Shown: positions 14,540 to 26,395, counted from the stretch's first letter. The stretch: 64,000 bases of DNA from Salvelinus alpinus (GCF_045679555.1 NC_092094.1:16735112-16799111), one strand, 5' to 3'. Made by a program: numbers and translations. Notes: a model not told the origin generated them from the letters alone.

Positions 14540-16160
14540 TTAATTTTCATCAAAATGCATTTTTGGCAGAAATGCCTTCTGGAACATGTCAACTTTAATG
14601 TGCCTTAATAACGAACTTGTATGCCATCTGTAAATATGAATCAAATTGTTAAATTATTAGCCTAGTTGGTTTAGCCACAGAAAAAGTGGGCAACCTTCCC
14701 ACTAGATAATGAGATAATGAGTTGGCTGGACATGCCGAGAGAAGAGTTTGGATTGGTCTGCAATATAGCACGCTTCTGTCTATTTGAACTGGTCAGGATG
14801 TGTAGGTAATCCTGTCTAACGCTGCTTTTTTAAATTAAATATATTGCTTAGTAGAACCGCATAAGTGTTTCTCTCCACTTTCTGGAGGACTGAGTTTTGA
14901 AATCAGTGGAATTAGAGTATGATAGTTAAGGAGATGGAGAAAACACCTGTCTCCAGAGTACATCTTCAAACTAAGGGCAACCATGGCATCCGTGACAGGG
15001 ATAAGTGTCTAACCATGATGTATAGGGGTAAGATAGTCTAGCTAGCTACATTTTCACATATTACATGTTTGTAATTTTGACAAAGTCGTTTTCATTTCAA
15101 GTTAAAGTGGCTTGCTAGCTAATGTTACGTGTATGATCTTATTATTCGTATCTCAGAGCCATTTGCTTGGCTAGTTATAGCGTAATGTTAGCTAGCTAAC
15201 ATTGAACCTGGTTGGTTAGCTACCTGCAGATTCATGCAGGGTAGTAATGTCATGAGTTGGGATTATGGTTCATTGTTTACCTAGCTAGCTAGCTACATGT
15301 TTTAACAAAAAACTCCACTATGCAAGTAACCATTTCGGGTGTGTTCGTAAATTCTGTAAAGTCTGGCCATCTACTCCGATTTCAAAGCACTCTTGTCTGA
15401 GTGTGCCAGAGCGCAGAATAACTGAGGAATTTTCAAACATTCAACACCTGTTGAATATGGCCGGTGTCGGTAAACGTTGGCAAAAAAGCATAATTAAATT
15501 GTTGCAAGCAGCAAAGTTACAGTCACCAGCGCTCTGGATAACATAAAAACAGCCTAACCAGCTCTGCTAGGGCGAGTAAAATGGTCAGAGTGGGGTGTTC
15601 TCTCATTTGTGTCTGGAAGAAGCTAGCAAGCTAGCCAATGTATAGCCAGTTCGCTTGTGTGCTTGACTGCCGTTGTGAGGTCAGAACACTCGGATCAACT
15701 CTACTCATAGGCCAGAGCGTCCAATGTCCGCTCTGAACGCTCCGAGAGCGAAACGCACTGGATTTACAAACGGACAATCTGACAGCACAGTTACAGTCAC
15801 CAACGCTCTGGATAACATAAAAACAGCCTAACCAGCTCTGCTAGGGCGAGTAATGTTCAGTGAGCTGTTCTCTCATTTGTAGCTAGCAAGTTAGCCAGTT
15901 AGCTTGGGTGCTTGACTGGTGTTGTTAGTACAGAGCCCCCGGATCATCCCTTAAAGAGATGGGTCGGGCTAAAGCTTAAGAGGGTGTGAACAATTCAACA
16001 TTCAAAGGCCATTTTTTCAAAAGTGAGGTTACAAGTTGAACAACTTTCAAAGCAGAATTACTTTCCCAATGTTCCTCAAATGCAGTGTATGATATACCAT
16101 TTTGTAACTCTGTGTCTCTGCTTTAATCCATGTAACAATTTCTAATTTTGCTACATAAGA
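14540..16160. mobile_element. Unclassified dispersed repeat with internal duplication
   Basis: AT-rich non-coding sequence with many GCTAGCTAGC motifs, of a kind I recognise as dispersed in salmonids. Inside it, about 90 bp at 15517-15610 is repeated at 15790-15880 with a few differences (both contain CTGGATAACATAAAAACAGC and CTCTGCTAGGGCGAGTAA). No transposase is visible; terminal repeats could not be placed. Class unknown, probably a non-autonomous DNA element. Confidence 0.4.
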
Positions 16161-16224
16161 ATGAATCAAGGCGGTCGGTCACATTTGACTGAGAGATATG
16201 TGTTTGTCCTTCCTAGCTATCTTA

Positions 16225-16269
16225 AGATAAGTCGCTCGGGACAAGAGCGTCTGTTAAATTACTAAAATG
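16225..16269 (+). mobile_element. SINE/LINE 3' tail fragment
   Basis: A short stretch resembling the common fish repeat tail (AAGTCGCTCGGGACAAGAGC then GTCTGTTAAATTACTAAAATG). It directly abuts the Tc1 element at 16272. Confidence 0.55.
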
Positions 16270-16271
16270 TA

Positions 16272-17041
16272 TACTGAACAAAAATATAAATGCAACATGT
16301 AAAGTGTTGGTCCCATGTTTCATGAGCTGAAATAAAAGATGGCAGAAATGTTCGATTAGCACAAAAAGCTTATTTATCTCTGATTTTGAGCACAAATGTG
16401 TTTATATCTCTGTTAGTGAGTATTTCTCGTTTGCCAAGAAAATCCATCCACCATGACAGAATGATCATTACACAGGTGCACCTTGTGCTGGGGGCAATAA
16501 AAGGTCACTTTAAAATGTGCAGTTTTGTCACACAACACAATGCCACAGATGTCTCAAGCTTTGGGGGAGCTTGCAATTGGCATGCTGACTGCAGGAATGT
16601 CCACCAGAACGTTTGCCAGAGAATTGATTGTTCATTTTTCTACCATAAGCCGCCTCCAACGTCGTTTTAGAAAATTTGGCAGTACGTTTAACCGGCCTCA
16701 CAACCGCAGACCACGTGTAACCACTCCAGCCCACATCCGGCTTCTTCACCTGTGGGGTTGTTTTAGACCAGCCACTCGGACAGCTGATGAAACTGAGGAG
16801 TATTTCTGTCTGTAATAAAGCCATTTGGGGAAAAACGTATTCTGATTGGCTGGTCCTGGCTCCCAAGTGGGTGGGTCTATGTCCTCCCAGGCTCACCCAT
16901 GGCTGCCCCCTGCCCAGTCATGTGAAATCCATAGATTAGGGCCTAATTAATTAATTAAAATTGACTGAATTCCTTATATGAACTGTAACTCAGTAAAATC
17001 TTTGAAATTGTTGCATGTTGCATTTATATTTGTATTCAGTA
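16272..17041 (+). mobile_element. Internally deleted Tc1-like transposon
   Basis: A 770-bp element bounded by TA target sites (16270-16271 and 17042-17043). Its terminal inverted repeats start TACTGAACAAAAATATAAA on the left and read TACTGAATACAAATATAAA on the right strand. It keeps the N-terminal DNA-binding part of a Tc1 transposase; the DDE catalytic region is missing. The interior deletion joins the transposase N-terminus directly to right-end sequence. Confidence 0.9.
16525..16815 (+). pseudogene. Tc1 transposase N-terminus (HTH only)
   Basis: An open frame of 96 codons starting MSHNTMPQMSQALGELAIGM. It shows a paired-like helix-turn-helix with STRTFARELIVHFSTISRLQ and the basic linker RPHNRRPRVTTPAH, as in Tc1-family transposases. 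After residue ~85 the sequence diverges (TADETEEYFCL) and stops. The D-D-E catalytic domain is absent, so it cannot transpose. If translated, it would be a DNA-binding-domain-only product of the kind that can compete for inverted repeats; that is inference. Confidence 0.75.
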
Positions 17042-17043
17042 TA

Positions 17044-17654
17044 AATGTAAATAGAGGGGAAATCAAATTGACTCTGTGAATGTGGCACATTAACCCCTAC
17101 ACACTTGATTTGGCTGCAATTCCACATCTGAACTTAAATAACTTTTTTTTTGCTGGATGGTTGGAAGGTCAACATCAATCAGACTACATCAGAAATGAAA
17201 GGGCCTATGCCAACCTTACTCTTACAATAAGTGCCATGGGATCTTTAGCCCTCAGCCCTGGTGAGTCCCACTTCCACCATGGCATTTTGGGTTTTAAACG
17301 CTGTAAAAAGGCAGCAGATGGCACCCTGGCAACACTGTTTATTCCACTTTCATGAAAATCCCATGATTAGATTACAAGCTGAGTGCCCAGTCAGCAAACA
17401 ATCCCCTTAAGGGCTTAGGTGGCAGCAGGGCAGGATGGCGCTACCACTATTGCGTCAGTAAGCCAGGGCTCTCTGTCGCCTCCACAGTTCATCTCCTCTC
17501 TGATGGGCATCTACACACCACCGCATAGTCACATTGCCACTGGCAGGGGGGAATGTGAGAAAGTCGGTATCCATTGGCAATATCTTGGGTTAATGGCTCC
17601 AGTCTTTTACCATTAACCAGAATTTTGGATTATTGCAGTTTTACAGACTATATT
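17044..17654. other. No gene recognised; holds a 38-bp direct repeat copy
   Basis: Unique-looking sequence except for a 38-bp segment (17211-17248) repeated exactly at 17737-17774. No supported coding frame. Confidence 0.45.
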
Positions 17655-17870
17655 TTATTTTACTAGGTAAGTTGACTGAGAATAGTTACAGGGGAGAAGA
17701 GGGGGGATGAAGGAGCCAATTGGAAGCTGGGGTTAACAACCTTACTCTTACAATAAGTGCCATGGGATCTTTAGTGATCACAGAGAGTCAGGACACCCAT
17801 TTAACGTCCCATCCGAAACACGACACCTTAGACAGGCCAATGTCCCCAATCGCTGCCCTGGGGAATTGAA
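17655..17870. mobile_element. Dispersed salmonid repeat fragment
   Basis: Starts with a SINE/LINE-like tail (TATTTTATTTTACTAGGTAAG), then GTGCCATGGGATCTTTAGTG and GAGAGTCAGGACACCC, a non-coding repeat I recognise as dispersed in salmonid genomes. Class is not clear. Confidence 0.5.
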
Positions 17871-19252
17871 ATAGATGCCAAGATTTATAGGCTGAGATTG
17901 TGGAACTGTAGGTAACCTCCTGTCCCGCCCCCTGGAACCACTGGAAAGATCCGTAACACACTTTCTTTACCTCTACTTTATGCAAAACCATTGTGGCCAC
18001 CCTGCCTTCACATTTCTTACTGTCAATCGTGAATGATAATTCTTCAAGTTTTAATGGTGAAACGTCAATGCAGCATCTGCATGCTAACATAGACTGTCCG
18101 TAAAGTAGAGAATCCTGCACATCTGGACCTTAGGTGTCGGGAAGAAAGGCACAGAAAAATTGCATCCGTAGCCACTCTGATATTTGCTGCTCAGTTTCAG
18201 AAGCTCTTTAACAAGAGATGCTAGACGAGATAGATGACGTGAACACCAGACCATCTATGATCTTCACAGATGAGAGACTGACCAGAGAAAATCTGACAGA
18301 AAGGACAGAACTGTGAAATCTTTTTGAGGAAAGAATGTTCCAGATCTTGGACCTTGGTCTTTGCTACTCATAGATGCTAAAGGACAGACTGAGTCAGAGA
18401 AGGTGACACTCAGATATCCCCTCTTCTCTACCCCACAGGAAAAGCCAGTCCAAGATTCTGAGGGGCTGAGCTGAGAAGCTTTTAATATATCACTCTATCA
18501 ATAACATATGTTGCTAAATTGATTGATCCACGAGCCATAATTTCATGCCAAGAGAATGGTCTCCTTTCATTGAGCCAGTCTGCTGCACTTCCCATCATAA
18601 ATCCATAAATGAGTCTCAGTGGTTGAAGAGAGATCAGACTTATTGAGATGAGCTAATATGGCTGTATTTAATCATCATATTAAACTCAATTAATGGAGTA
18701 AGAGCCTGGTCAATTATGAGCAAAGTGACATCCCTACTCCTCTTCCCGCTGAAACAAAGCACAGTATTTAACACCATTATGTCTGACATCTTACAGACTG
18801 ATGGAGATGTATAACTAAATGGTCTAGATAAAGCCAAGCACACATCTGTCCCTCTCTGGCAGAGGTCCAGGGCTTTGATTGGGCTGAAGAGCTTAGGAGG
18901 AGGAGCCTTCAAGTCATACCTGATACAGAAGACAGAGCATCACTACCACATCATTCTAGTCATATACAGAGAGATTAATGTCTGAATGGAGGCTTCAAGT
19001 AGGTACAGTAGGCGATAAGCACAGAGCACGTTCACTGGAGGGAAAGCACACCTTATTGTACACCACCTGTTCTGTATCCTCCAACACCTCAATCCACTTA
19101 CGGACCTCACATATCAACATCACTGCCACAGCAGAGTGATGTACTACAGGGATAGGGCAGCAGCAGACCTGAATGGTAAACAGCCTCCACAAGCTGTTTT
19201 CAACATTAAGTGGCTTACATGTCTAATATTAAACATTGTGAGCATCCAATTA
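17871..19252. other. No gene recognised
   Basis: About 1.4 kb with no repeat family or coding similarity that I can support. Confidence 0.45.
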
Positions 19253-19836
19253 CAGTGCATTCGAAAGGTATTCAGACCCCTTGACTTTTTCCACATTTTG
19301 TTACGTTACAGCCTTATTCTAAAATGAATTAAATTGTTATTTTTTTCTCATAAATCTGCACACAATACCACCTAATGACAAAGGAAAAACATGTTTTTAG
19401 AAATGTTTGCAAATTCATTACAAATAAAAACTAAAATATCACAGTATTCAGACCCTTTACTCAGTACTTTGTTGAAGCACCTTTGGCAGCATTTACAGAC
19501 TCAAGTCTTCATGGGTATGACGCTACAAGCTTGGCACACCTGTATTTGGGGCGTTTCTCCCATTATTTTCTGCAGATTCTCTCAAGCTCTGTCAGGTTGG
19601 ATGGGGAGCGTCGCTGCACAGGGATTTTCAGTTCTCTTCAGAGATGTTCGATGGGTTTCAAGTCCAGGCCTGGCTGGGCCACTCAAGGACATTCAAAGAC
19701 TTGTCCCGAAGCCACTCCTGCGTTGTCTTGGCTGTGTGCTTAGGGTCGTTGTCCTGTTCGAAGGTGAACCTTCACCCCAGTCTGAGGTCCTGAGCGTACT
19801 GGAGCAGGTTTTCATCAAGGATCTTTTCTGGTGAAC
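19253..19836 (-). mobile_element. Tc1-like transposon, half copy
   Basis: Starts after TA with CAGTGCATTCGAAAGGTATT, the terminal repeat of a common salmonid Tc1 family (the same family as the MITE at 37991). The minus strand reads the C-terminal half of a transposase, including a [19 protein letters not shown] stretch and WPSQ before a damaged D/NPIE site. The other half is gone: it ends abruptly at about 19832 against the 3' end of a LINE. No intact frame. Confidence 0.85.
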
Positions 19837-21735
19837 ATCAAATCAAACTTTATTTGTCACATGCTCCGAATACAACAAGTGTAGACCTTACTGTGACATG
19901 CTTACTTACAAGTCCTTAACCAACAGTGCAGTTGAAGAAGAGTTAAGAAAATATTTACCAAATAAACGAAAGTAAAAAATTATAAAAAGTAACACGATAA
20001 CAACAATAACGAGGCTATATACAGGGGGTACCGGTACTGAGTCAGTGTGCAGGGGTACAGGTTAGAGGTCATTTGTACATGTAGGTAGGGGTGAAGTGAC
20101 AATGCATAGATAATAAACAGCGAGTAGCAGCAGTGTACACAACAAATGGGGGGGGGGGTTCAATATTTTAGTACGGTGGCCATTTGATTAATTTGTCCAG
20201 CAATCTTATGGCTTGGAGGTAGAAGCTGTTAAGGAGAATTTTGGTCCTAGACTTGGTGCTCTGGTACTACTTGCCATAAGGTCGCAGAGAAAACAGTCTA
20301 TGACTTGGGTGACTGAAGTCTCTGACAATTTTATGGGCATTCCTCTGACACCACCTATTATATACAGTAGGTCCTGGATTGCAGGAAGCTTGGCCCCAAT
20401 GATGTACTTGGCCGTACGCACTACCCTTTGTACCATCTTACGGTCAGATGCCGAGCAGTTGCCATACCAGGCAGTGATGCAACCGGTCAGGATGCTCTCG
20501 ATGGTGCAGCTGTTGAACTTTTTGAGGATCTGGGGACCCATTCCAAATCTTTTCAGTCTCCTGAGGTGGAAAAGGTTTTGTCGTGCTCTCTTCACGACTG
20601 TCTTGCTGTGTTTGGACCACGATAGATCGTTGGTGATGTTGACACCAAGGAACTTGAAACTCTCGACCCACTCCACTACAGCCCCAGTCGATGTTAACGG
20701 GGACCCGTTCGGCCCGCCTTTTCCTGTAGTCCACGATCAGCTCCTTTGTCTTGTTCACATTGAGGGAGAGGTTGTTGTCCTGGCACAACACTGCCAGTTC
20801 TCTGACCTCCTCCCTATAGGCTATCTCATCACTGTCGGTGATCAGGCCTATCACTGTTGTGTCGTCAGTAAACTTAATGATGGTGTTGGAGTTGTTTGGC
20901 CACGCAGTCGTGAATAAACAGGTACAGGAGGGGACTAAGTACACAACCCTGAGGGGCCCCAGTGTTGAGGATCAGCGTGGCAGACGTGTTGTTGCCTACC
21001 CTTACCACCTGACCGTCAGGATGTCCAGGATCCAGTTGTAGAGGGAGGTGTTTAGTCCCAGGGTCCTTAGCTTAGTGATGAGCTTAGTGGGCACTATGGT
21101 GTTGAACGTCGGATTTGCCAAATGGAGGGCGGGGGAGAGCTTTTTATGCATCTCTGTGTGTGGAGTAAAGGTGGTCTACAGTTTTTTCCCCCTCTGGTTG
21201 CACATGTGACATGCTGGTAAAAATGTGGTAAAAATAGGAGCGCTGCTTCTGGGTGAGCATTTTTTTGTTTGCTTATGGCCTTATAGAGTTGGATGAGTGT
21301 GCTCTTAGTGCCAGCATCGGTCTGTGGTGGTAAATAGACGGCTACGAATAATATAGATGAGAACTCTCTTGGTAGATAGGGTGGTCGACAGCTTATGATA
21401 AGGTACTCTACCTCAGGCGAGCAATACCTCAAGTCTTCTTAAATATTAGACAGCTGTTATTGACAAAAAGACACACACCCCCACCCCTCGTCTTACCAGA
21501 CATAGCTTCTCTGTTCTGCCGTTGCATTGAAAATCCCTCCATCTCTATATTGTCCGTGTAGTTGTTCAGCCACGACTCGGTGAAACATAGGATATTACAG
21601 TTCTTAATATCCCGTTGGTAGGATAATCGTAATCGTAGGTCATCCATTCTTTTTTCCAATGATTGCATGTTAGCAAGTAGAATTGATGGCAATGGGAGTT
21701 TACTCGCTCGCCTACAGATTCTCAAAAGGCAGCCT
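19837..21735 (-). mobile_element. Rex1-like LINE with internal deletion
   Basis: Same family as 4385-7118, reversed. Its 3' end (CATCAAATCAAACTTTATTT) abuts the half Tc1. From right to left: endonuclease N-terminus (21429-21725, with SILLANMQSLEKRMDDLR and LCFTESWLN), more endonuclease (21094-21432, with FVAVYLPPQTDAG), then a sudden jump at about 21115 to the RT motif A region (TIVP...), motif C (IIKFTDDTTVIGLI), RT C-terminus and 3' UTR. The segment linking endonuclease to RT is deleted, and frames are broken. Confidence 0.85.
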
Positions 21736-22646
21736 GATCACATTTCACAGAGTCTCATTAGACATACATAAGCCCTATGATAAGGATAGCTATAGCATCC
21801 CTCCAAGCACAGTATTAACTGGTCATATTGTTATGAGTTTGTGACAGTGTCAGATACCTTGTTATGGTGTCTCTGGTGTGTCTGAAATGTAAATAATTTG
21901 AAGTACAAAAAGCTTTGTCCCATATTTGTTTCAGTGGATGTATCTGCAGGGCATTAGGATTAGTAAGGAGGAGGTAATGGTATATTGGGGAATTCAGATG
22001 TTAAATTGATTGTTAAAGATGCCACCATGAACACATGAGGTTAAACAAGTCAGCCAAATTCTGGGATTTCTATGTTTGCCCTTCTATGTTTGCCCATTAC
22101 GGACTATTGACTAAAGTCATTCAGTACCCTGGACCACAGTATGGTCTGACATGACTTTAATATTGTGTCTATACTAGACCTAGTGACTGTAGTGGGTGGA
22201 TGTTGGAGTGGAGGAAACACAAAGCCCTAAAATATTATCATGGATAGACTGATGCAACACAGATCTGAGGACATCTTTCATGACTAAGTAATATATAGTA
22301 TGTTTAGCTAACTTTATATGCTTAATGTAACAAGTGTTGAATTTCATGTTATATAATTACACAAAATCATCCCTGATATTACTGTACATTCCTTTTGTTG
22401 TTGTAAGTGCCCTTTTTAATGTTGCGCACTTCCTTCTCCTTCTGTCTTCCCCCTCATAAACATCCCCTGCCCCTCCTTACCTCTTCCCTGTCTACTGTAC
22501 CCATGAGGAAGCGAGGAGTTTGGCGTATAAGGGCAGCACAGCAATTGTTTATGGATGTTTTTTCTGTCATTATCAGAGAATAAAAGATCAACACCAACTC
22601 TGATCCTATGGTTATATGTAAGCACTTCAAAACATTGCTGAGGCAA
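21736..22646. other. No gene recognised
   Basis: Unique-looking AT-rich sequence; no coding similarity or repeat family that I can support. Confidence 0.45.
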
Positions 22647-22686
22647 TCTACACCGGTGAGCCTCATCTACACCAGTCAGCCTCATC
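22647..22686. repeat. 19-bp array, left remnant
   Basis: Two to three units of ATCTACACCGGTCAGCCTC-type sequence, with variants. The main block of the same array lies at 26146-26395, beyond a LINE. Confidence 0.85.
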
Positions 22687-24599
22687 TTATCCGTAAAAGC
22701 CTTGGTTTCATGCATGTTAACATTAGAAGCCTACTCCCTAAGTTTGTTTTACTCACTGCTTTAGCACACTCTGCCAACCCGGATGTCTTAGCCGTGTCTG
22801 AATCCTGGCTTAGGAAACCCAAACAATTCGAGCTTCTACTTCTAAAAATTCACCTTTCCAGAAACAAGTCTCTCACTGTTGCCGCTTGCTATAGACCACC
22901 CTCTGCCCCCAGCTGTGCCCTCGACACCATATGTGAAATGATTGCCCCCATCTATCTTCTGAGCTAGTGCTACTAGGTGACCTAAACTGGGACATGCTTA
23001 ACACCCCAGCCATCCTACAATCTAAGCTTGATGCCCTCAATCTCACACAAATTATCAATGAACCTACCAGGTACAACCCCAAATCCGTAAACACGGGCAC
23101 CCTCATAGATATCATCCTAACTAACTCGCCCTCCAAATACACCTCTGCTGTTTTCAATCAAGATCTCAGCGATCACTGCCTCATTGTCTGCATCCGTAAT
23201 GGGTCTGCGACCAAACGACCACCCCTCATCACTGTCAAACGCTCCCTAAAACACTTCTGAGAGCAGGCCTTTCTAATCGACCTGGCTGGGGTATTCTGGA
23301 ATGACAGTGACCTCATCCCGTCAGTAGATGATGCCTGGTTATTCTTTAAAAGTGCCTTCCTCACCATCTTAAATAAGCATGCCCCATTCAATTTTTTTTA
23401 ACTAGGAATAGATATAGTCCTTGGTTCACTCCAGACCTGTCTGCCCTTGACCAGCACAAAAACATCCTGTGGCGTTCTGCATTAGCATCGAATAGCCCCC
23501 GTGATATGCAACTTTTCAGGGAAGTTAGGAACAAATATACACAGGCAGTTAGGAAAGCTAAGGCTAGCTTTTTCAAAAAGAAATTTGCATCCTGTAGTAC
23601 AAACAAAAAAGTTCTGGGACACTGTAAAGTCCATGGAGAATAAGAGCACCTCCTCCCAGCTGCCCACTGCTCTGAGGCTAGGAAACACTTTTACCACCAA
23701 TAAATCCACTATAATTGAGAATTTCAATAAGCATTTCTCTACGGCTGGCCATGCTTTCCACCTGGCTACCCCTACCCCGGTCAACTGCCCGGCACCCTCC
23801 ACAGCAACCCGCCAAAGCCCCCACTATTTCTCCTTCACCCAAATCCAGATAGCTGATGTTCTGAAAGAGCTGCAAAAACTGGACACCAACAAATCAGCCG
23901 GGCTAGACAATCTGGACCCTCTCTTTCTAAAATGATCTGCCGAAATTGTTGCAACCCCTATTACTAGCCTGTTCAACCTCTCTTTCGTATCGTCTGAGAT
24001 TCCCAAGATTGGAAATATTCCCAAGATTGGAAATCTGCCGTGGTCATCCCCCTCTTCAAAGGGGGTGATACTGTAGACCCAAACTGCTACAGACCTATGT
24101 CTATCCTACCCTGTCTTTCTAAGGTCTTCGAAAGCCAAGTTAACAAACAGATTACCAACCATTTCGAATCCCACCGTACCTTCTCCGCTATGCAATCCGG
24201 TTTCAGAGCTGGTCATGGGTGCACCTCAGCCACGCTCAAGGTCCTAAACGACATCATAACCGCCATCGATAAGAGACATTACTGTGCAGCCGTATTCATC
24301 GACCTGGCCAAGGCTTTCGACTCTGTCAATCACCACAGTCTTATTGGCAGACGCGACTGAATGATTGCTCAAATGATTGCCTCGCCTGGTTCACCAGCTA
24401 CTTCACTGATAGAGTTCAGTGTGTCAAATTGGAGGGCCTGTTGTCCGGACCTCTGGCAGTCTCTATGGGGGTGCCACAGGGTTCAATTCTCGGGCTGACT
24501 CTCTTCTCTGTATACATCAATGATGTTGCTCTTGCTGCTGGTGATTCTCTGATCCACCTCTAAACAGACGACACCATTCTGTATACATCAGGCCCCTCT

Positions 24600-25397
24600 T
24601 TGGACACTGTGTTAACTAACCTCCAGACGAGATTCAATGCCATACAACTTTCCTTCCGTGGCCTCCAACTGCTCTTAAATGCAAGTAAAACTAAATGCAT
24701 GCTATTCAATCGATCACTGCCCGCACCTGCCCGCATCACTACTCTGGACGGTTCTGACTTAGAATACGTGGACAACTACAAATACCTAGGTGTCTGGTTA
24801 GACTGTAAACTCTCCTTCCAGACTCACATTAAGCATCTCCAATCCAAAATTAAATCTAGAATCGGCTTCCTATATCGCAACAAAGCATCCTTCACTCATG
24901 CTGCCAAACATACCCTCGTAAAACTGACCATCCTACCGATCCTTGACTTCGGCGATGTCATCTATAAAATAGCCTCCAACACTCTACTCAACAAATTGGA
25001 TGCAGTCTATCACAGTGCCATCCGTTTTGTCACCAAAGCCCCATATACTACCCACCACTGCGACCTGTACGCTCTCGTTGGTTGGCCTTCCCTTCATACT
25101 CGTCGCCAAACCCACTGGCTACAGGTTATCTACAAGTCTCTGCTAGGTAAAGCCCCGCCTTATCTCAGCTCACTGGTCACCATAGCAGCACCCACTCGTA
25201 GCACGTGCTCCAGCAGGTATATCTCACTGGTCACCCCCAAAGCCAATTCCTACTTTGGTCGCCTTTCCTTACAGTTCTCTGCTGCCAATGACTGGAACGA
25301 ACTCCAAAAATCACTGAAATTGGAGACTCATATCTCCCTCACTAGCTTAAAGCACCAGCTGTCAGAGCAGCTCACAGATCACTGCACCTGTACATAG
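24600..25397 (+). pseudogene. LINE RT C-terminal ORF fragment
   Basis: A 265-codon frame for the RT thumb and C-terminal region: LLLNASKTKCMLFNRSLP, YKYLGVWLDCKLSF, ILPILDFGDVIY, HCDLYALVGWPSLH and FSAANDWNELQKSLK. It begins just after the stop that replaces the YA of the YADD motif. It is the best-preserved coding part of this element. Confidence 0.8.
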
Positions 25398-25418
25398 CCC
25401 ATCTGTAAACAGCCCATC

Positions 25419-25754
25419 TGTTACGTTCGTTGATAGAATGAGACCAAGGTGCAGCGTGGTAGGCGTACATTTTTCATTTTTTTTAAATGACACAAAAAAA
25501 TATAAAAAAATACAAAAACGAATGTAAAGCTATATGCAGAAAGCAACTACACACAAACAAGATCCCACAACTGAAGGTGGGAAAAAGGGCTGCCTAAGTA
25601 TGATCCCCAATTAGAGACAACCATAGACAGCTGCCTCTGATTGGGAACCATACCCGGCCAACAAAGAAATAGACAATTAGAATGCCCACCCAAATCACAC
25701 CCTGACCTAACCAAATAGAGAAATAAAAAGGCTCTCTAAGGTCAGGGCATGACA
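25419..25754 (-). mobile_element. Solo LTR in the LINE 3' UTR
   Basis: A 336-bp element starting TGTTACGTTCGT and ending GGGCATGACA, flanked by a perfect 5-bp duplication CCATC (25414-25418 and 25755-25759). Reverse complement of the family seen at 1247-1610 (shared AATCAGAGGCAGCTGTCTAT region). Joining the flanks restores the LINE 3' UTR, so the LTR landed after the LINE. Confidence 0.9.
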
Positions 25755-26145
25755 CCATCTATCTACCTCATCCCCATACTGTATTTATTTATTTATCTTG
25801 CTCCTTTGCACCCCAGTATCTCTACTTGCACATTCACCTTCTGCACATCTACCATTCCAGTGTTTAATTGCTATATTGTAATTACTTCGCCACCATGGCC
25901 TATTTATTGCCTTAACTCCCTTATCTTACCTCATTTGCACTCACTGTATGTAGACTTTTTGTTTTCTTTTTTTCTACTGTATTATTGACTGTATGTTTTG
26001 TTTATTCCATGTGTAACTGTGTTGTTGTATGTGTCAAATTGCTAAGCTTTATCTTGGCCATGTTGCAGTTGCAAATGAGAACTTGTTCTCAACTAGCCTA
26101 CCTGGTTAAATATAGGTGAAATAAAAAATAAAAAATAAAATAAAA

Positions 26146-26395
26146 TCTACACCGGTCAGCCTCATCTACACCGGTCAGCCTTATCTACACCGGTCAGCCT
26201 TATCTACACCGGTCAGCATCATCTACACCGGTCAGCATCATCTACACCGGTCAGCCTCATCTACACCGGTCAGCCTCATCTATACCGGTCAGCCTCATCT
26301 ACACCGGTCAGCCTCATCTACACCGGTCAGCCTCTTCTACACCGGTCAGCCTCATCTACACCGGTCAGCCTCATCTACACCGGTCAGCCTCTGAC
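26146..26395. repeat. 19-bp array, main block
   Basis: About 13 tandem units of ATCTACACCGGTCAGCCTC with scattered variants. It directly follows the A-rich LINE tail; together with 22647-22686 it shows the LINE inserted into a pre-existing array. Confidence 0.93.

Larger units (their letters stand above)
22687..26145 (+). mobile_element. APE-type LINE in the 19-bp array
   Basis: Starts in the endonuclease domain (FMHVNIRSLLPKF, VLAVSESWL) with a missing 5' end and ends in AATAAAGGTG-like plus A-rich tail. In order: endonuclease remnant (22608-23260, LLGDLNWDML and SDHCLIVC), linker, RT (24040-24550: NCYRPMSILPCLSKVFE, FRAGHGCTSAT, motif A VFIDLAKAFDSVNH), motif C with a stop in place of YA (HL*TDDTILYTS at about 24560), and a C-terminal region at 24600-25397. 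Multiple frameshifts. A solo LTR sits in the 3' UTR (25419-25754). The same family is on the minus strand at 38761-40272. Confidence 0.85.

Noticed and set aside
20213..20917. 234-codon plus frame
   Set aside because: Antisense shadow of the minus-strand Rex1-like LINE.
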